Positions 24,153-30,297 of a stretch of DNA of 30,297 nt are shown one piece after another (position 1 is the first letter of the stretch; each line of letters starts with the position of its first letter). The notes below the pieces were generated by a model. The model saw only the letters and a program-made list of their open reading frames with translations. It did not search any database and had not been told where the DNA came from. Origin of the DNA: Roseburia sp. CAG:10041_57 (GTDB taxonomy: Bacteria; Bacillota; Clostridia; Lachnospirales; Lachnospiraceae); contig MNTL01000076.1 in assembly GCA_001916965.1 (NCBI GenBank), positions 1 to 30,297 of the forward strand. Reading direction: 5' to 3'. Both the position numbers and the translations under genes were made by a program.

Positions 24153-25150
24153 TATATGACTTCCACATTGCTGATCACATTATCTGTCACATCAAAGGCA
24201 ATGATATTCTGAGCCGTGCGGTGATGCGCCATATAATATCTTCCATCTATACAGGTAATATAATATGGCGTCCCCCCGCTGACTCCGAACTGCTGATACA
24301 CATCTTCATAACCCCCTGTACTGAGATCTTCCAGACTTTTCGTTCTGATAATCGTCGCATAATCCTGATTTTCTGTATTATCTGTAGATATTGTAATATA
24401 GTAATAATCCTGTATTTTCGTCAGTTGCACCATTCCTGCTATCTGTGCCGGTACGGGATAGCTGTCTTTTACTGTCAGAGTCTCCAGGTCAGCCCGTATG
24501 ATCTTCTGATTATTATGTCCTGACACGAAAAGGAGTTCATCCCCCATAATGGTAAAGGATCTGACATATACCCCATATAGTTCCGGTATCTGTAATGTCT
24601 TTTCTATATATAATTCCTGACTCCCGGAATCTTTCTTCAGATAAAACATTTCTCCTGTTATGGAGCTCCACGCCAGGAACTGCTTGTTCTGCGCATCATA
24701 CTGCACATAATGGGGCTTCATGCCAATGTTCTCAAAGACTGTACCCTTGGTATAGCCCTCTTCTTCTCTGTGAAAAGACAACAACCTGTTATTCTCCGTA
24801 TCATCAATCAGTATAATATCCCCATCCCCGGCTATTGTGTGTGCATAGTGTACTTCATCTGTCAGCACCTGCCAGGAGGTCAACGGGTCTGTCAGATTAT
24901 CATGGTACAGAATCTGATCATGATAGCAGTCTGCAAGATAGTAGGTATCTCCAATCCTGGTCAGATAAGTTGCCACATTCAGGGTATCGTAAGTATTATT
25001 CCTAACCATTACTGCTTCTCTCTCCCCTGATGCTGTCTGCGTCTGCTCTTCCACCGGGAAATTCTCTACAGGAAGCGCCGCCGCTGTATTCCCACACCCC
25101 ACTGCACTTGCCATAATAAATATCGCCAAACCTATATAATATCTCTTCAA
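24149..25150 (-). CDS. Lipoprotein with beta-propeller-like repeats, unknown function
   Basis: A 333-residue exported protein. With start TTG 25150 the N-terminus is MKRYYIGLAIFIMASAVGCG, a lipoprotein signal with Cys at residue 19. After a Glu/Thr-rich linker, repeated blocks of four strands with patterns such as YLTRIGDTYYLADCYHDQIL, DDTENNRLLSF and YYITCIDGRYYMAHH suggest a six- or seven-bladed propeller. It may sense or bind a surface ligand. TTG is preferred because AAGGA lies nine bases before it; a GTG at 25180 would put ten residues into the palindromic element that abuts the gene. It converges on the DUF6020-like gene. No catalytic motif is visible. Confidence 0.72.
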   Translation of the reverse strand: MKRYYIGLAIFIMASAVGCGNTAAALPVENFPVEEQTQTASGEREAVMVRNNTYDTLNVATYLTRIGDTYYLADCYHDQILYHDNLTDPLTSWQVLTDEVHYAHTIAGDGDIILIDDTENNRLLSFHREEEGYTKGTVFENIGMKPHYVQYDAQNKQFLAWSSITGEMFYLKKDSGSQELYIEKTLQIPELYGVYVRSFTIMGDELLFVSGHNNQKIIRADLETLTVKDSYPVPAQIAGMVQLTKIQDYYYITISTDNTENQDYATIIRTKSLEDLSTGGYEDVYQQFGVSGGTPYYITCIDGRYYMAHHRTAQNIIAFDVTDNVISNVEVIY

Positions 25151-25175
25151 TTTTAAATTCCTTTCTTCTGGGTAC

Positions 25176-25389
25176 GCCACAGTGCATGATAGTTCGGTTC
25201 TTTTGCCACGTACATGATGTAAGAATTTCTAAGAACTGCATCGCAAATGCTTACCATACAAGCCGGGCGCAAAACTCGCCCTTTGGGCTCAGACAGTTGC
25301 GCCTGGCTTGCAAGCATTTGTGCTTTGTTCTAAGAAATACTAAACATCATTCCCTAAGCTGCATTCACCGAACTATCATGAGCTGTGGC
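25176..25389 (+). repeat. Palindromic element A, ~214 bp, with conserved core
   Basis: The outer arms are GCCACAG (25176-25182) with CTGTGGC (25383-25389), and a perfect 14-bp pair at 25185-25198 and 25367-25380. Pairing continues inward with TTCTAAGAA-type, GCAAATGCTT-type and GGCGCAA/TTGCGCC segments. The centre AAAACTCGCCCTTTGGGCTC (25271-25290), then AGACAG, is asymmetric. It is homologous along its length to element B, which lies in the opposite orientation 45 bases away. It overlaps no gene but touches the lipoprotein ribosome site. Non-autonomous mobile element or large structured RNA are both possible. Confidence 0.75.
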
Positions 25390-25433
25390 TGTATATAGAA
25401 ATTTTTCCATTTTGCTGAATAAGCTTTAGACAG

Positions 25434-25648
25434 CATCCGCTCTCTGACGGTTGGCTTCTGAAAACCTTAGGAATGGCTGTTAGTACTTCTTAGCAGCAAA
25501 AAAGAAATGCTGGCAAGTCCGAGCCGTTGTTTGAGCCATAGGCGAGTTTTAGGCGCAGGACTTGTAATAAAAGCATTTCTTTCGCAGGTGCTTAGAAGTC
25601 CTTACAGCCTTGACGTGTTTTCAGAAGCCAACCGCCGGAGAAGGATGC
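25434..25648 (-). repeat. Palindromic element B, ~215 bp, inverted relative to A
   Basis: GCATCC (25434-25439) pairs with GGATGC (25643-25648), and GGTTGGCTTCTGAAAAC (25449-25465) pairs perfectly with 25617-25633. On the minus strand the centre reads AAAACTCGCCTATGGCTCAA (core at 25530-25550), matching element A except for the variable bases between GCC and GGC. Arm stretches such as TTCTAAG, AAATGCTT and TGTAAG are also shared with A in the same order. Confidence 0.75.
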
Positions 25649-25896
25649 GTACCTTTTTATTATACAGTAAAAAGAAGGGCTTGTGGGAAAAGATAGGAGA
25701 TACTCCAAATTTTTCCAGAGGTGGGAAGTGAATTTCTGTAAATTGTCATAAGTTTGGACACAATTTAAATTTATATTAGTACAACTTCACAAATATTTTC
25801 TACTTAATTCATCAAATAATGTCGAAATATGAACAAATTATGAACGTGTTGTAAATATAAAGTAAATGTAAAATGAATAAAATTTAAATATATCTA
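25649..25896. other. AT-rich spacer without a recognisable gene
   Basis: Between element B and the promoter at 25897 I see only AT-rich sequence with short direct A/T runs. A plus ORF through 25507-25731 is a by-product of the palindrome. Confidence 0.5.
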
Positions 25897-25924
25897 TTGA
25901 CGTTTCATGAAAAATGGGTATAAT
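25897..25924 (+). promoter_or_regulatory. Strong sigma-A promoter of the repeat lipoprotein gene
   Basis: TTGACG (25897-25902) and TATAAT (25919-25924) are 16 bases apart. The leader is about 100 bases and includes small hairpins such as CAACA-G-TGTTG and CGTTT-N6-AAACG. The ribosome site AAGGGAG lies eight bases before the ATG. Confidence 0.75.
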
Positions 25925-26028
25925 AATGAACTTGTAAACGACAACAGTGTTGATCAGTTCATCTGATTACATTTTGGTATAGCGTTTGTACATAAACGAT
26001 ATACAAGTTTAATAAGGGAGAAATTATT

Positions 26029-26325
26029 ATGAAGAAAACAGTTTTAGCAACAATTATGAGTCTTACATTAGGTGCAGCAATGCTTACAGCTTGTGGTTCT
26101 ACAGCAGCTACAGAAGCTACTACAGTAGTAGTTGAAGAAGCTACTACTACAGAAGCTGCTACAACAGAAGAAGCTACTACTACAGAAGCTGCCACAACAG
26201 AAGAAGCTACTACTACTGAGGAAGCTACAACAGAAGAAGCTACTACAGAGGAAGCTACAACAGAAGAAGCTACAACAGAAGAAGCTACTACAGAGGAAGC
26301 TACAACAGCTGCAGCTGCTAACTAA
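26029..26325 (+). CDS. Small lipoprotein made almost only of EEATT repeats
   Basis: A 98-residue protein. A lipoprotein signal peptide ends in LTAC (Cys at 22), so it should be lipid-anchored outside the membrane. After GSTAATEATTVVV, residues 36-93 are pure Glu/Ala/Thr repeats: two copies of an 11-residue unit EEATTTEAATT, one EEATTT, then six EEATT, ending AAAAN. No folded domain remains, so it is probably a flexible acidic, Thr-rich stalk, possibly a major surface lipoprotein and an O-glycosylation target. It has a near-consensus promoter, a strong ribosome site and its own terminator, all signs of high expression. Repeat units are multiples of three bases, so copy changes keep the frame. 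Function is unknown. Confidence 0.85.
   Translation: MKKTVLATIMSLTLGAAMLTACGSTAATEATTVVVEEATTTEAATTEEATTTEAATTEEATTTEEATTEEATTEEATTEEATTEEATTEEATTAAAAN
26134..26307 (+). repeat. In-frame 33-bp and 15-bp tandem repeats
   Basis: Two near-identical 33-base units are followed by six 15-base units built from GAA/GAG-GAA-GCT-ACN-ACA. Synonymous changes (ACT/ACA, GAA/GAG) occur in an alternating pattern, suggesting duplication of two- or three-unit blocks. Confidence 0.88.
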
Positions 26326-26365
26326 TTATAGTAATTACCAGTTTCTGACGCTGGTCTATAAATGA

Positions 26366-26387
26366 GATATCATCCTCAATTGATATC
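26366..26387 (+). other. Small hairpin before the terminator
   Basis: GATATCA (26366-26372) pairs with TGATATC (26381-26387) around eight bases, between the lipoprotein stop and the GC-rich terminator. It may protect the 3' end of the message. Confidence 0.35.
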
Positions 26388-26395
26388 ATAAACAA

Positions 26396-26430
26396 GAACC
26401 CCGTGGCGATTGCCGCGGGGTTCGCGTTTT
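26396..26430 (+). terminator. GC-rich intrinsic terminator of the repeat lipoprotein gene
   Basis: GAACCCCGTGGC (26396-26407) pairs with GCCGCGGGGTTC (26412-26423) around GATT, with one G-U pair, followed by GCGTTTT. It probably also stops pepF transcription from the other side, where the hairpin is followed by TTGTTTA. Confidence 0.85.
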
Positions 26431-26551
26431 GTATTACCTTTATCTTTGAATCAATACCATTACGTCTGTAATCTGATTATTGTATAACATGACATTGCCG
26501 ATTTCATTGACAATTGTTGTACCTATTCTCCTGTTCCCTTTTAAAATCCCG

Positions 26552-28303
26552 TTACGTAAGTTCTACAAATTCATCAATCATATCGGCAAAAGACTTCAGA
26601 CTTTCTCTCCAGAAATCCTTACTGGTCAGATCTATTCCTACTACTGCTGCGGTATCTTCCACACTCATTACAGTCGTAGCATGAAGGAACTTATTATATT
26701 TAGGCAGGAACGCCTCTCCTTCCTTCAAATACATGGAATACAGTCCCATGGCTAACATGGCACCAAATGCATAAGGGAAATTATAGTAACTCAATGCTTC
26801 TGAATAATAATGTCCTTTGCATGCCCACATATATGGGTGCATATATTCAGGATCAAGTCCATCTCCATATGCCTTTTTCTGGGCATCCAGCATCATAGCC
26901 TTCAAGTCCTCCGGCATCAGGAATCTGTCTTCACATGCATTGAATACACTGTCTTCAAACAGGAATCTGGAATAAATATCGCAGATTACCTGAGTTGTAT
27001 TCATCAGGATATTATCCAGCAATGCCAGCTTCTCTTCTCCTGTGGCTTTTGCAATTGCAAGGCAGGTAATGTGTGTCTCATTAAAAGTAGAAGCCGTCTC
27101 TGCTACCTGCATCGGATAATCACGATTTAAAATTCTGTGATCACATGTCTGTGTGCCATGGTATGCGTGTCCCAGCTCATGAGCCAGCGTGTCTACTGCA
27201 TCAAAGGAACCATTGAAGTTTGTCAGGATTCTGCTCTGTCCTGCGTGGGAAACCTCACAGCAGAAAGCTCCGCCAACTTTACCTTCTCTTGGATAAAAGT
27301 CAATCCATTCCTCATCAAATGCACGCTCCATCATATCTGCCATATCCTTGGAGAACTGTCCAAAGCTGTCTAACAGGCACTGCTTCGTCTCTTCCAACGT
27401 ATATTTCTTATCATTCCTGCCAAGAGGCGCCAGCATCTCAAACCATGGCAGACCGTTATGATATCCCAGATATTCTGCCTTGGCTCTCATATATTTGTGG
27501 AATACCGGCAAGTATTCCTGCATAGCCCCAAACATGGCATCCAGGGTCTCACGCTTCATGTCAGACTGGTCTAACGTCATTGTCAACGCTGAACCATAAC
27601 CTCTCTCCTGCGCCAGCATACGCACCTGACTCTTGATATTATTAAGCGCATACGCAATGGAACCTTCAATCTTTGCATAAGAAGCAAGCTCTGCCTCATA
27701 GGCTTTCTTACGAACTGCTCCATCCGGATCATTTGCAAGATTTCTGACTGCCGGCAAAGTAATCTGCTCTCCGTCATAATCTACCTTTAAAGTAGATGTC
27801 AGATAGTCAAACAGTCTGCTCCATGCATTGCCGCCGGTCAGATTCATCCTGGAAATCATGGCTTCCATCTCATCAGAGAAAAGATGTACTGCCTTTTTCT
27901 TCGTATTTCTCAGTAAAAAGGCATACTCTGTCAGGAGCGGATGCGCTGCGATACATGCCTCAAGATCTGCTACCCCTGCTATATACTTATCCATGGCTGA
28001 CTGTGCCTTGGCTGTAGATGCATTGATCTTATCCAGTCTGCCGATGTGATCCAGTGTTTTACCATCTGTTGTGTCCACGGAATTGCGAAGTGCCAGATAC
28101 TCGTTGAGTTTGAAAAGCACCTTGGCATACGCTTCCTTTGCTTCCAGTACAGTTACAAGCCCCTGCACATCATCCTGCTCTCTTGCCTGCCCCAGTGCAG
28201 TCTCCAGCGCCTGTGCATTCTTCTGCAAAAGCTCAAAATCTTCTGCAAATGCCGGATCTTCATATCCTTTATAATATACTTCTAATGACCACTCTGTGTT
28301 CAT
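26552..28303 (-). CDS. pepF: Oligoendopeptidase F (M3 metallopeptidase)
   Basis: A 583-residue cytoplasmic zinc peptidase that cleaves short peptides. The zinc motif is HELGH at 375-379 within TLAHELGHAYHG, and the third ligand is expected in ETASTFNETHI shortly after. The N-terminal helical part and total length fit the PepF/M3B family. ATG 28303 has AAGGCGG ten bases upstream. A promoter lies between it and the alarmone synthetase gene, so it may be expressed alone. No odd residues were seen. Confidence 0.93.
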   Translation of the reverse strand: MNTEWSLEVYYKGYEDPAFAEDFELLQKNAQALETALGQAREQDDVQGLVTVLEAKEAYAKVLFKLNEYLALRNSVDTTDGKTLDHIGRLDKINASTAKAQSAMDKYIAGVADLEACIAAHPLLTEYAFLLRNTKKKAVHLFSDEMEAMISRMNLTGGNAWSRLFDYLTSTLKVDYDGEQITLPAVRNLANDPDGAVRKKAYEAELASYAKIEGSIAYALNNIKSQVRMLAQERGYGSALTMTLDQSDMKRETLDAMFGAMQEYLPVFHKYMRAKAEYLGYHNGLPWFEMLAPLGRNDKKYTLEETKQCLLDSFGQFSKDMADMMERAFDEEWIDFYPREGKVGGAFCCEVSHAGQSRILTNFNGSFDAVDTLAHELGHAYHGTQTCDHRILNRDYPMQVAETASTFNETHITCLAIAKATGEEKLALLDNILMNTTQVICDIYSRFLFEDSVFNACEDRFLMPEDLKAMMLDAQKKAYGDGLDPEYMHPYMWACKGHYYSEALSYYNFPYAFGAMLAMGLYSMYLKEGEAFLPKYNKFLHATTVMSVEDTAAVVGIDLTSKDFWRESLKSFADMIDEFVELT

Positions 28304-28340
28304 AAATCATAAACCGCCTTTCTGTTTCTGTCTCTTACTC

Positions 28341-28369
28341 AGTGTATCATGTCCTTATGTACGTGTCAA
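28341..28369 (-). promoter_or_regulatory. Promoter of pepF
   Basis: On the minus strand TTGACA (complement of 28364-28369) and TACACT (complement of 28341-28346) are 17 bases apart. The -10 box lies in one arm of an inverted repeat TACTCAGT (28336-28343) and ACTGAGTA (28386-28393). Confidence 0.6.
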
Positions 28370-28383
28370 AGAAAGCGTCTCCT

Positions 28384-29010
28384 TTACTGAGTATTTTCAA
28401 TCTTTCTGCGGATTTTTAACATTTGTTTATCAATTTTGCGGATCGACTTTGAGCATTTTAGGAATTCTTCTTCACATTCTTCTATATTGAGATTATTGGT
28501 CTTGTATACAAAATGATGTTCAATATCTGACCAGAAATCCATTGCCTGCGTCCTTATCTGTGTCTCCACCTTGACCATCTGCTCTCCTACAGGTATTTTC
28601 ATGATCAGGTGCAGACTCTGATATCCGCTTGCCTTTGGCTTTTCCACATAATCCTTCACCTTAATGAACTCATATCCCGGCGTTGTTCTCAGCATCTCCA
28701 TGACCTGATACATATCATCCAGAAAATAACATACTGCCCGCACTCCGGCGATATCATTCAGTTTCTCGGCCGCAAGTTCCACATCTGCGGCATAACCCTT
28801 GTCCAGCATTTTATTAAGACAACTATCCGGCGTTTTCACCCTCCAGGTAATCTCCTTTATACAGCTCCAGCCCCTCTGGTTTGACATTTCTTCATTAATT
28901 ACCTGAAGCCTTTTGTGTACCTGCATGCACGCCTTCTCGTATGGCGCCCTGCGTGACTGCTTCCCCCACTCCTCTATGAATTTCGCATATGTATCTATAA
29001 GCATTTCCAA
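28384..29010 (-). CDS. Small alarmone synthetase (RelA/SpoT-domain GTP pyrophosphokinase)
   Basis: A 208-residue single-domain (p)ppGpp synthetase of the RelQ/YjbM type, transferring pyrophosphate from ATP to GDP or GTP. Motifs are RVKTPDS (57-63), NDIAGVRAVCYFLDD with the catalytic Asp nearby, VKDYVEKPKASGYQSLHL for the base-stacking Tyr, and VETQIRTQAMDFWSDIEH. There is no hydrolase, TGS or ACT domain, and length matches the small class. The start is TTG 29010 with GAGGGG nine bases upstream; ATG 29004 is possible. It precedes pepF in the same direction with a promoter between. The upstream spacer shows no clear promoter. Confidence 0.9.
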   Translation of the reverse strand: MEMLIDTYAKFIEEWGKQSRRAPYEKACMQVHKRLQVINEEMSNQRGWSCIKEITWRVKTPDSCLNKMLDKGYAADVELAAEKLNDIAGVRAVCYFLDDMYQVMEMLRTTPGYEFIKVKDYVEKPKASGYQSLHLIMKIPVGEQMVKVETQIRTQAMDFWSDIEHHFVYKTNNLNIEECEEEFLKCSKSIRKIDKQMLKIRRKIENTQ

Positions 29011-29352
29011 GAAATCATTCCCCTCTCAGTTTAATTTTATGTAAATGGCTGCAAAACGTATATGCAAAGTGATATGAATCGTACAGCCTTAATCATGCAA
29101 CACCATTATATCATGTGCAAATTCGGCACATGATCCAATTCGCCGTTCGTCAATCATGCAAGCATGTTGACTCTCTTGCGCTCATTATATCACACAACTT
29201 CATGTTTATATGTAAATTCTATGTATAATTTATGTAATTGTATTGTCCTGTGTAATGAATTTTTACATTTGAGTACGAGTTATTACATTTGGCTTGCTTC
29301 TCCCTGCTGCTTCATGCATAATGGCAATCGTTACTGTGCACCGTAACCTACC

Positions 29353-29440
29353 GTCTGCTGAAAGCTGCGTATTTCAAAAAGCATTGTGAAAAGCCATAAA
29401 ATATCTTATAATACTATTATCAATAGCGCTTTCAGCAGAC
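29353..29440. repeat. 88-bp hairpin with perfect 13-bp ends
   Basis: GTCTGCTGAAAGC (29353-29365) and GCTTTCAGCAGAC (29428-29440) are perfect inverted repeats. The inner arms pair partly (GCGTATT with AATAGCGC). It lies eight bases from the next, longer palindrome. Confidence 0.7.
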
Positions 29441-29447
29441 ATATTAA

Positions 29448-29606
29448 TGTACTCTCGGAGTCTTCTAAATGAAGCATTCTGAGATAGATTTTCGATATAC
29501 AATGACATTTTCGCAGTGCGTACATGGTATGTACGACGAGAAAATGGAAGCAGTATATCGGAAATGTAGCCAGAATGCTTCGTTTGAAGAAGATTCCGAG
29601 AGTACA
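29448..29606. repeat. 159-bp long palindrome upstream of the Rpn-family gene
   Basis: TGTACTCTCGGA (29448-29459) pairs with TCCGAGAGTACA (29595-29606). Pairing continues with TCTTC, GAAGCATTCTG/CAGAATGCTTC, CGATATAC/GTATATCG and ATTTTC/GAAAAT, and ends in the exact centre CGTACAT-GGT-ATGTACG. It ends 22 bases before the nuclease start, so the transcript leader would be a long hairpin. Confidence 0.75.
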
Positions 29607-29628
29607 TATTATTCCCACGGAGGAATTT

Positions 29629-30297
29629 ATGCAGGAAAGCGTCACTATTAACAGAACTTACAAAGACCGGTTATTCAAAATCATCTTTGAAGACAAAAAA
29701 GAACTATTATCACTATATAATGCATTAACAGGTAAGAATTACCAGAATCCCGATGAGTTGGAGATTAATACCATTGATGATGTCATCTACATGCATTTGA
29801 AGAATGACATGTCATTTATTCTGGATGACTGGCAGAATCTGTTTGAACAGCAGTCTACCTTCAATCCAAACCAGCCACTAAGAGGCTTCTTCTACTTTGC
29901 TGATTTATACAAGGTTAAGTATTTCGGCAAAAAGATATACTCTACCAGGCTGTTAAAAATCCCAACTCCGCAATACATCGTCTTCTACAATGGCACTACG
30001 AATATGCCGGATAAAAAGGAACTGCGTTTATCCGATGCATTCCAACAGCCTACCACCCAACCTGATATTGAAGTGGTCGCCCACATGCTCAACATCAACT
30101 ATGGACATAATAAGGAACTCATGGAACGTTGTCAGAAATTGAAGGAATACGCACAGTTCATTGACATCATACGCCACTACCTAAAAGAAAATGAACATTG
30201 GTCAAATGAGCAGGCAATCTCCAAGGCGATAGACGATTGTATCAAAAATAACATTCTGCGTGATATCTTACAGAAAGAGAGGTTGAGAGTTATGGCA
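29629..30297 (+). CDS. Rpn-family recombination-promoting nuclease / putative transposase, 3' end outside the window
   Basis: The first 223 codons of a gene that runs off the window. INRTYKDRLFKIIF and ELLSLYNALTGKNYQNPDEL open it, as in the PD-(D/E)XK Rpn-type nucleases abundant in Lachnospiraceae. FILDDWQNLFEQQSTFNPN (64-82) holds the likely D66/D67 and E73-x-Q75 catalytic positions. KIPTPQYIVFYNGT and MLNINYGHNKELMERCQKLK are further family marks. These proteins are DNA endonucleases linked to RecA-independent recombination, often annotated as transposases, and the family varies strongly between strains. ATG 29629 has GGAGG five bases upstream. The gene is preceded by the long palindromes. 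Confidence 0.88.
   Translation, partial: MQESVTINRTYKDRLFKIIFEDKKELLSLYNALTGKNYQNPDELEINTIDDVIYMHLKNDMSFILDDWQNLFEQQSTFNPNQPLRGFFYFADLYKVKYFGKKIYSTRLLKIPTPQYIVFYNGTTNMPDKKELRLSDAFQQPTTQPDIEVVAHMLNINYGHNKELMERCQKLKEYAQFIDIIRHYLKENEHWSNEQAISKAIDDCIKNNILRDILQKERLRVMA

Larger units (their letters stand above)
29011..29628. other. 618-bp spacer filled with hairpins
   Basis: No gene is supported here. It holds ATCATGTGC/GCACATGAT (29110-29118 and 29126-29134), TCAATCATGC-AA-GCATGTTGA (29151-29170, one bulge), repeated AATCATGCAA and CATTATATCA, and two long palindromes listed separately. Short ORFs inside are by-products of the palindromes. Confidence 0.6.

Noticed and set aside
25507..25731. 74-codon plus-strand ORF in the palindrome
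   Set aside because: It lies inside element B, which explains it; no ribosome site or known motif.
26134..26307. Possible CRISPR-like array
   Set aside because: The units are directly adjacent without spacers and are in-frame codons of a lipoprotein gene.
26132..26365. Leu/Gln/Lys-rich ORF overlapping the repeat lipoprotein
   Set aside because: It is the shifted frame of the EEATT repeats and has no ribosome site or signal.
29374..29651. Several 60-79-codon ORFs on both strands
   Set aside because: They are by-products of the long palindromes; none has a ribosome site or protein-like character.

Overview
The window looks like chromosomal DNA of a low-GC Gram-positive gut-type Clostridium relative, most likely a Lachnospiraceae member. 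This rests on the strong AGGAGG-type ribosome sites, AT-rich spacers, a GSI-type glutamine synthetase paired with an ANTAR regulator, a DUF368 protein, DUF6020-like membrane proteins and an Rpn-type nuclease of the kind common in that family. No tRNA, rRNA, CRISPR array or replication origin was seen.

Region 1 (about 255-8430, all minus strand) is a very AT-rich surface-polysaccharide block. In transcription order it has a GT2 glycosyltransferase, a CDP-glycerol-type polyol-phosphate transferase, an IspD/TarI-like cytidylyltransferase, an extended NAD-dependent epimerase/dehydratase, a GT-B-like protein, a GT4 transferase and a polytopic GT-C-like protein. A strong intrinsic terminator with a 20-bp stem stands directly in front of the first gene and may act as an attenuator. 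Upstream lies a minimal nucleotidyltransferase (MNT) gene followed by what looks like a broken HEPN partner.

Region 2 (9177-13997) has clearly higher GC. A DPM1-like GT2 with membrane anchors, an SH3b membrane protein, a second GT-C-like protein (a paralogue of the one in region 1) and a secreted protein all read leftward. A divergent XRE regulator reads rightward. The spacer between the secreted protein and the regulator carries two 15-bp palindromes of the form GCTAT-N5-ATAGC. One of them covers the -35 box of the secreted-protein promoter.

Region 3 (13994-24152) is mainly housekeeping. It holds glnA-like plus ANTAR, an FMN-bind-like membrane protein, glutamine-dependent nadE, and the operon hisC - DUF368 (PopT-type undecaprenyl-phosphate translocase) - methyltransferase - hslO. 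A DUF6020-like polytopic protein follows on the plus strand. The DPM1-like enzyme, the three GT-C-like proteins and the undecaprenyl-phosphate translocase could together supply, use and recycle lipid-linked sugars; this is inference.

Region 4 (24149-30297) has a beta-propeller-like lipoprotein, two inverted copies of a ~215-bp palindromic element with a shared asymmetric core, a tiny lipoprotein that is almost entirely EEATT repeats, pepF, a small alarmone synthetase, a palindrome-rich 600-bp spacer, and an Rpn-family nuclease gene cut by the window end. The palindromic elements, the unusual glutamine-synthetase active site and the XRE operator layout are the best candidates for something undescribed.
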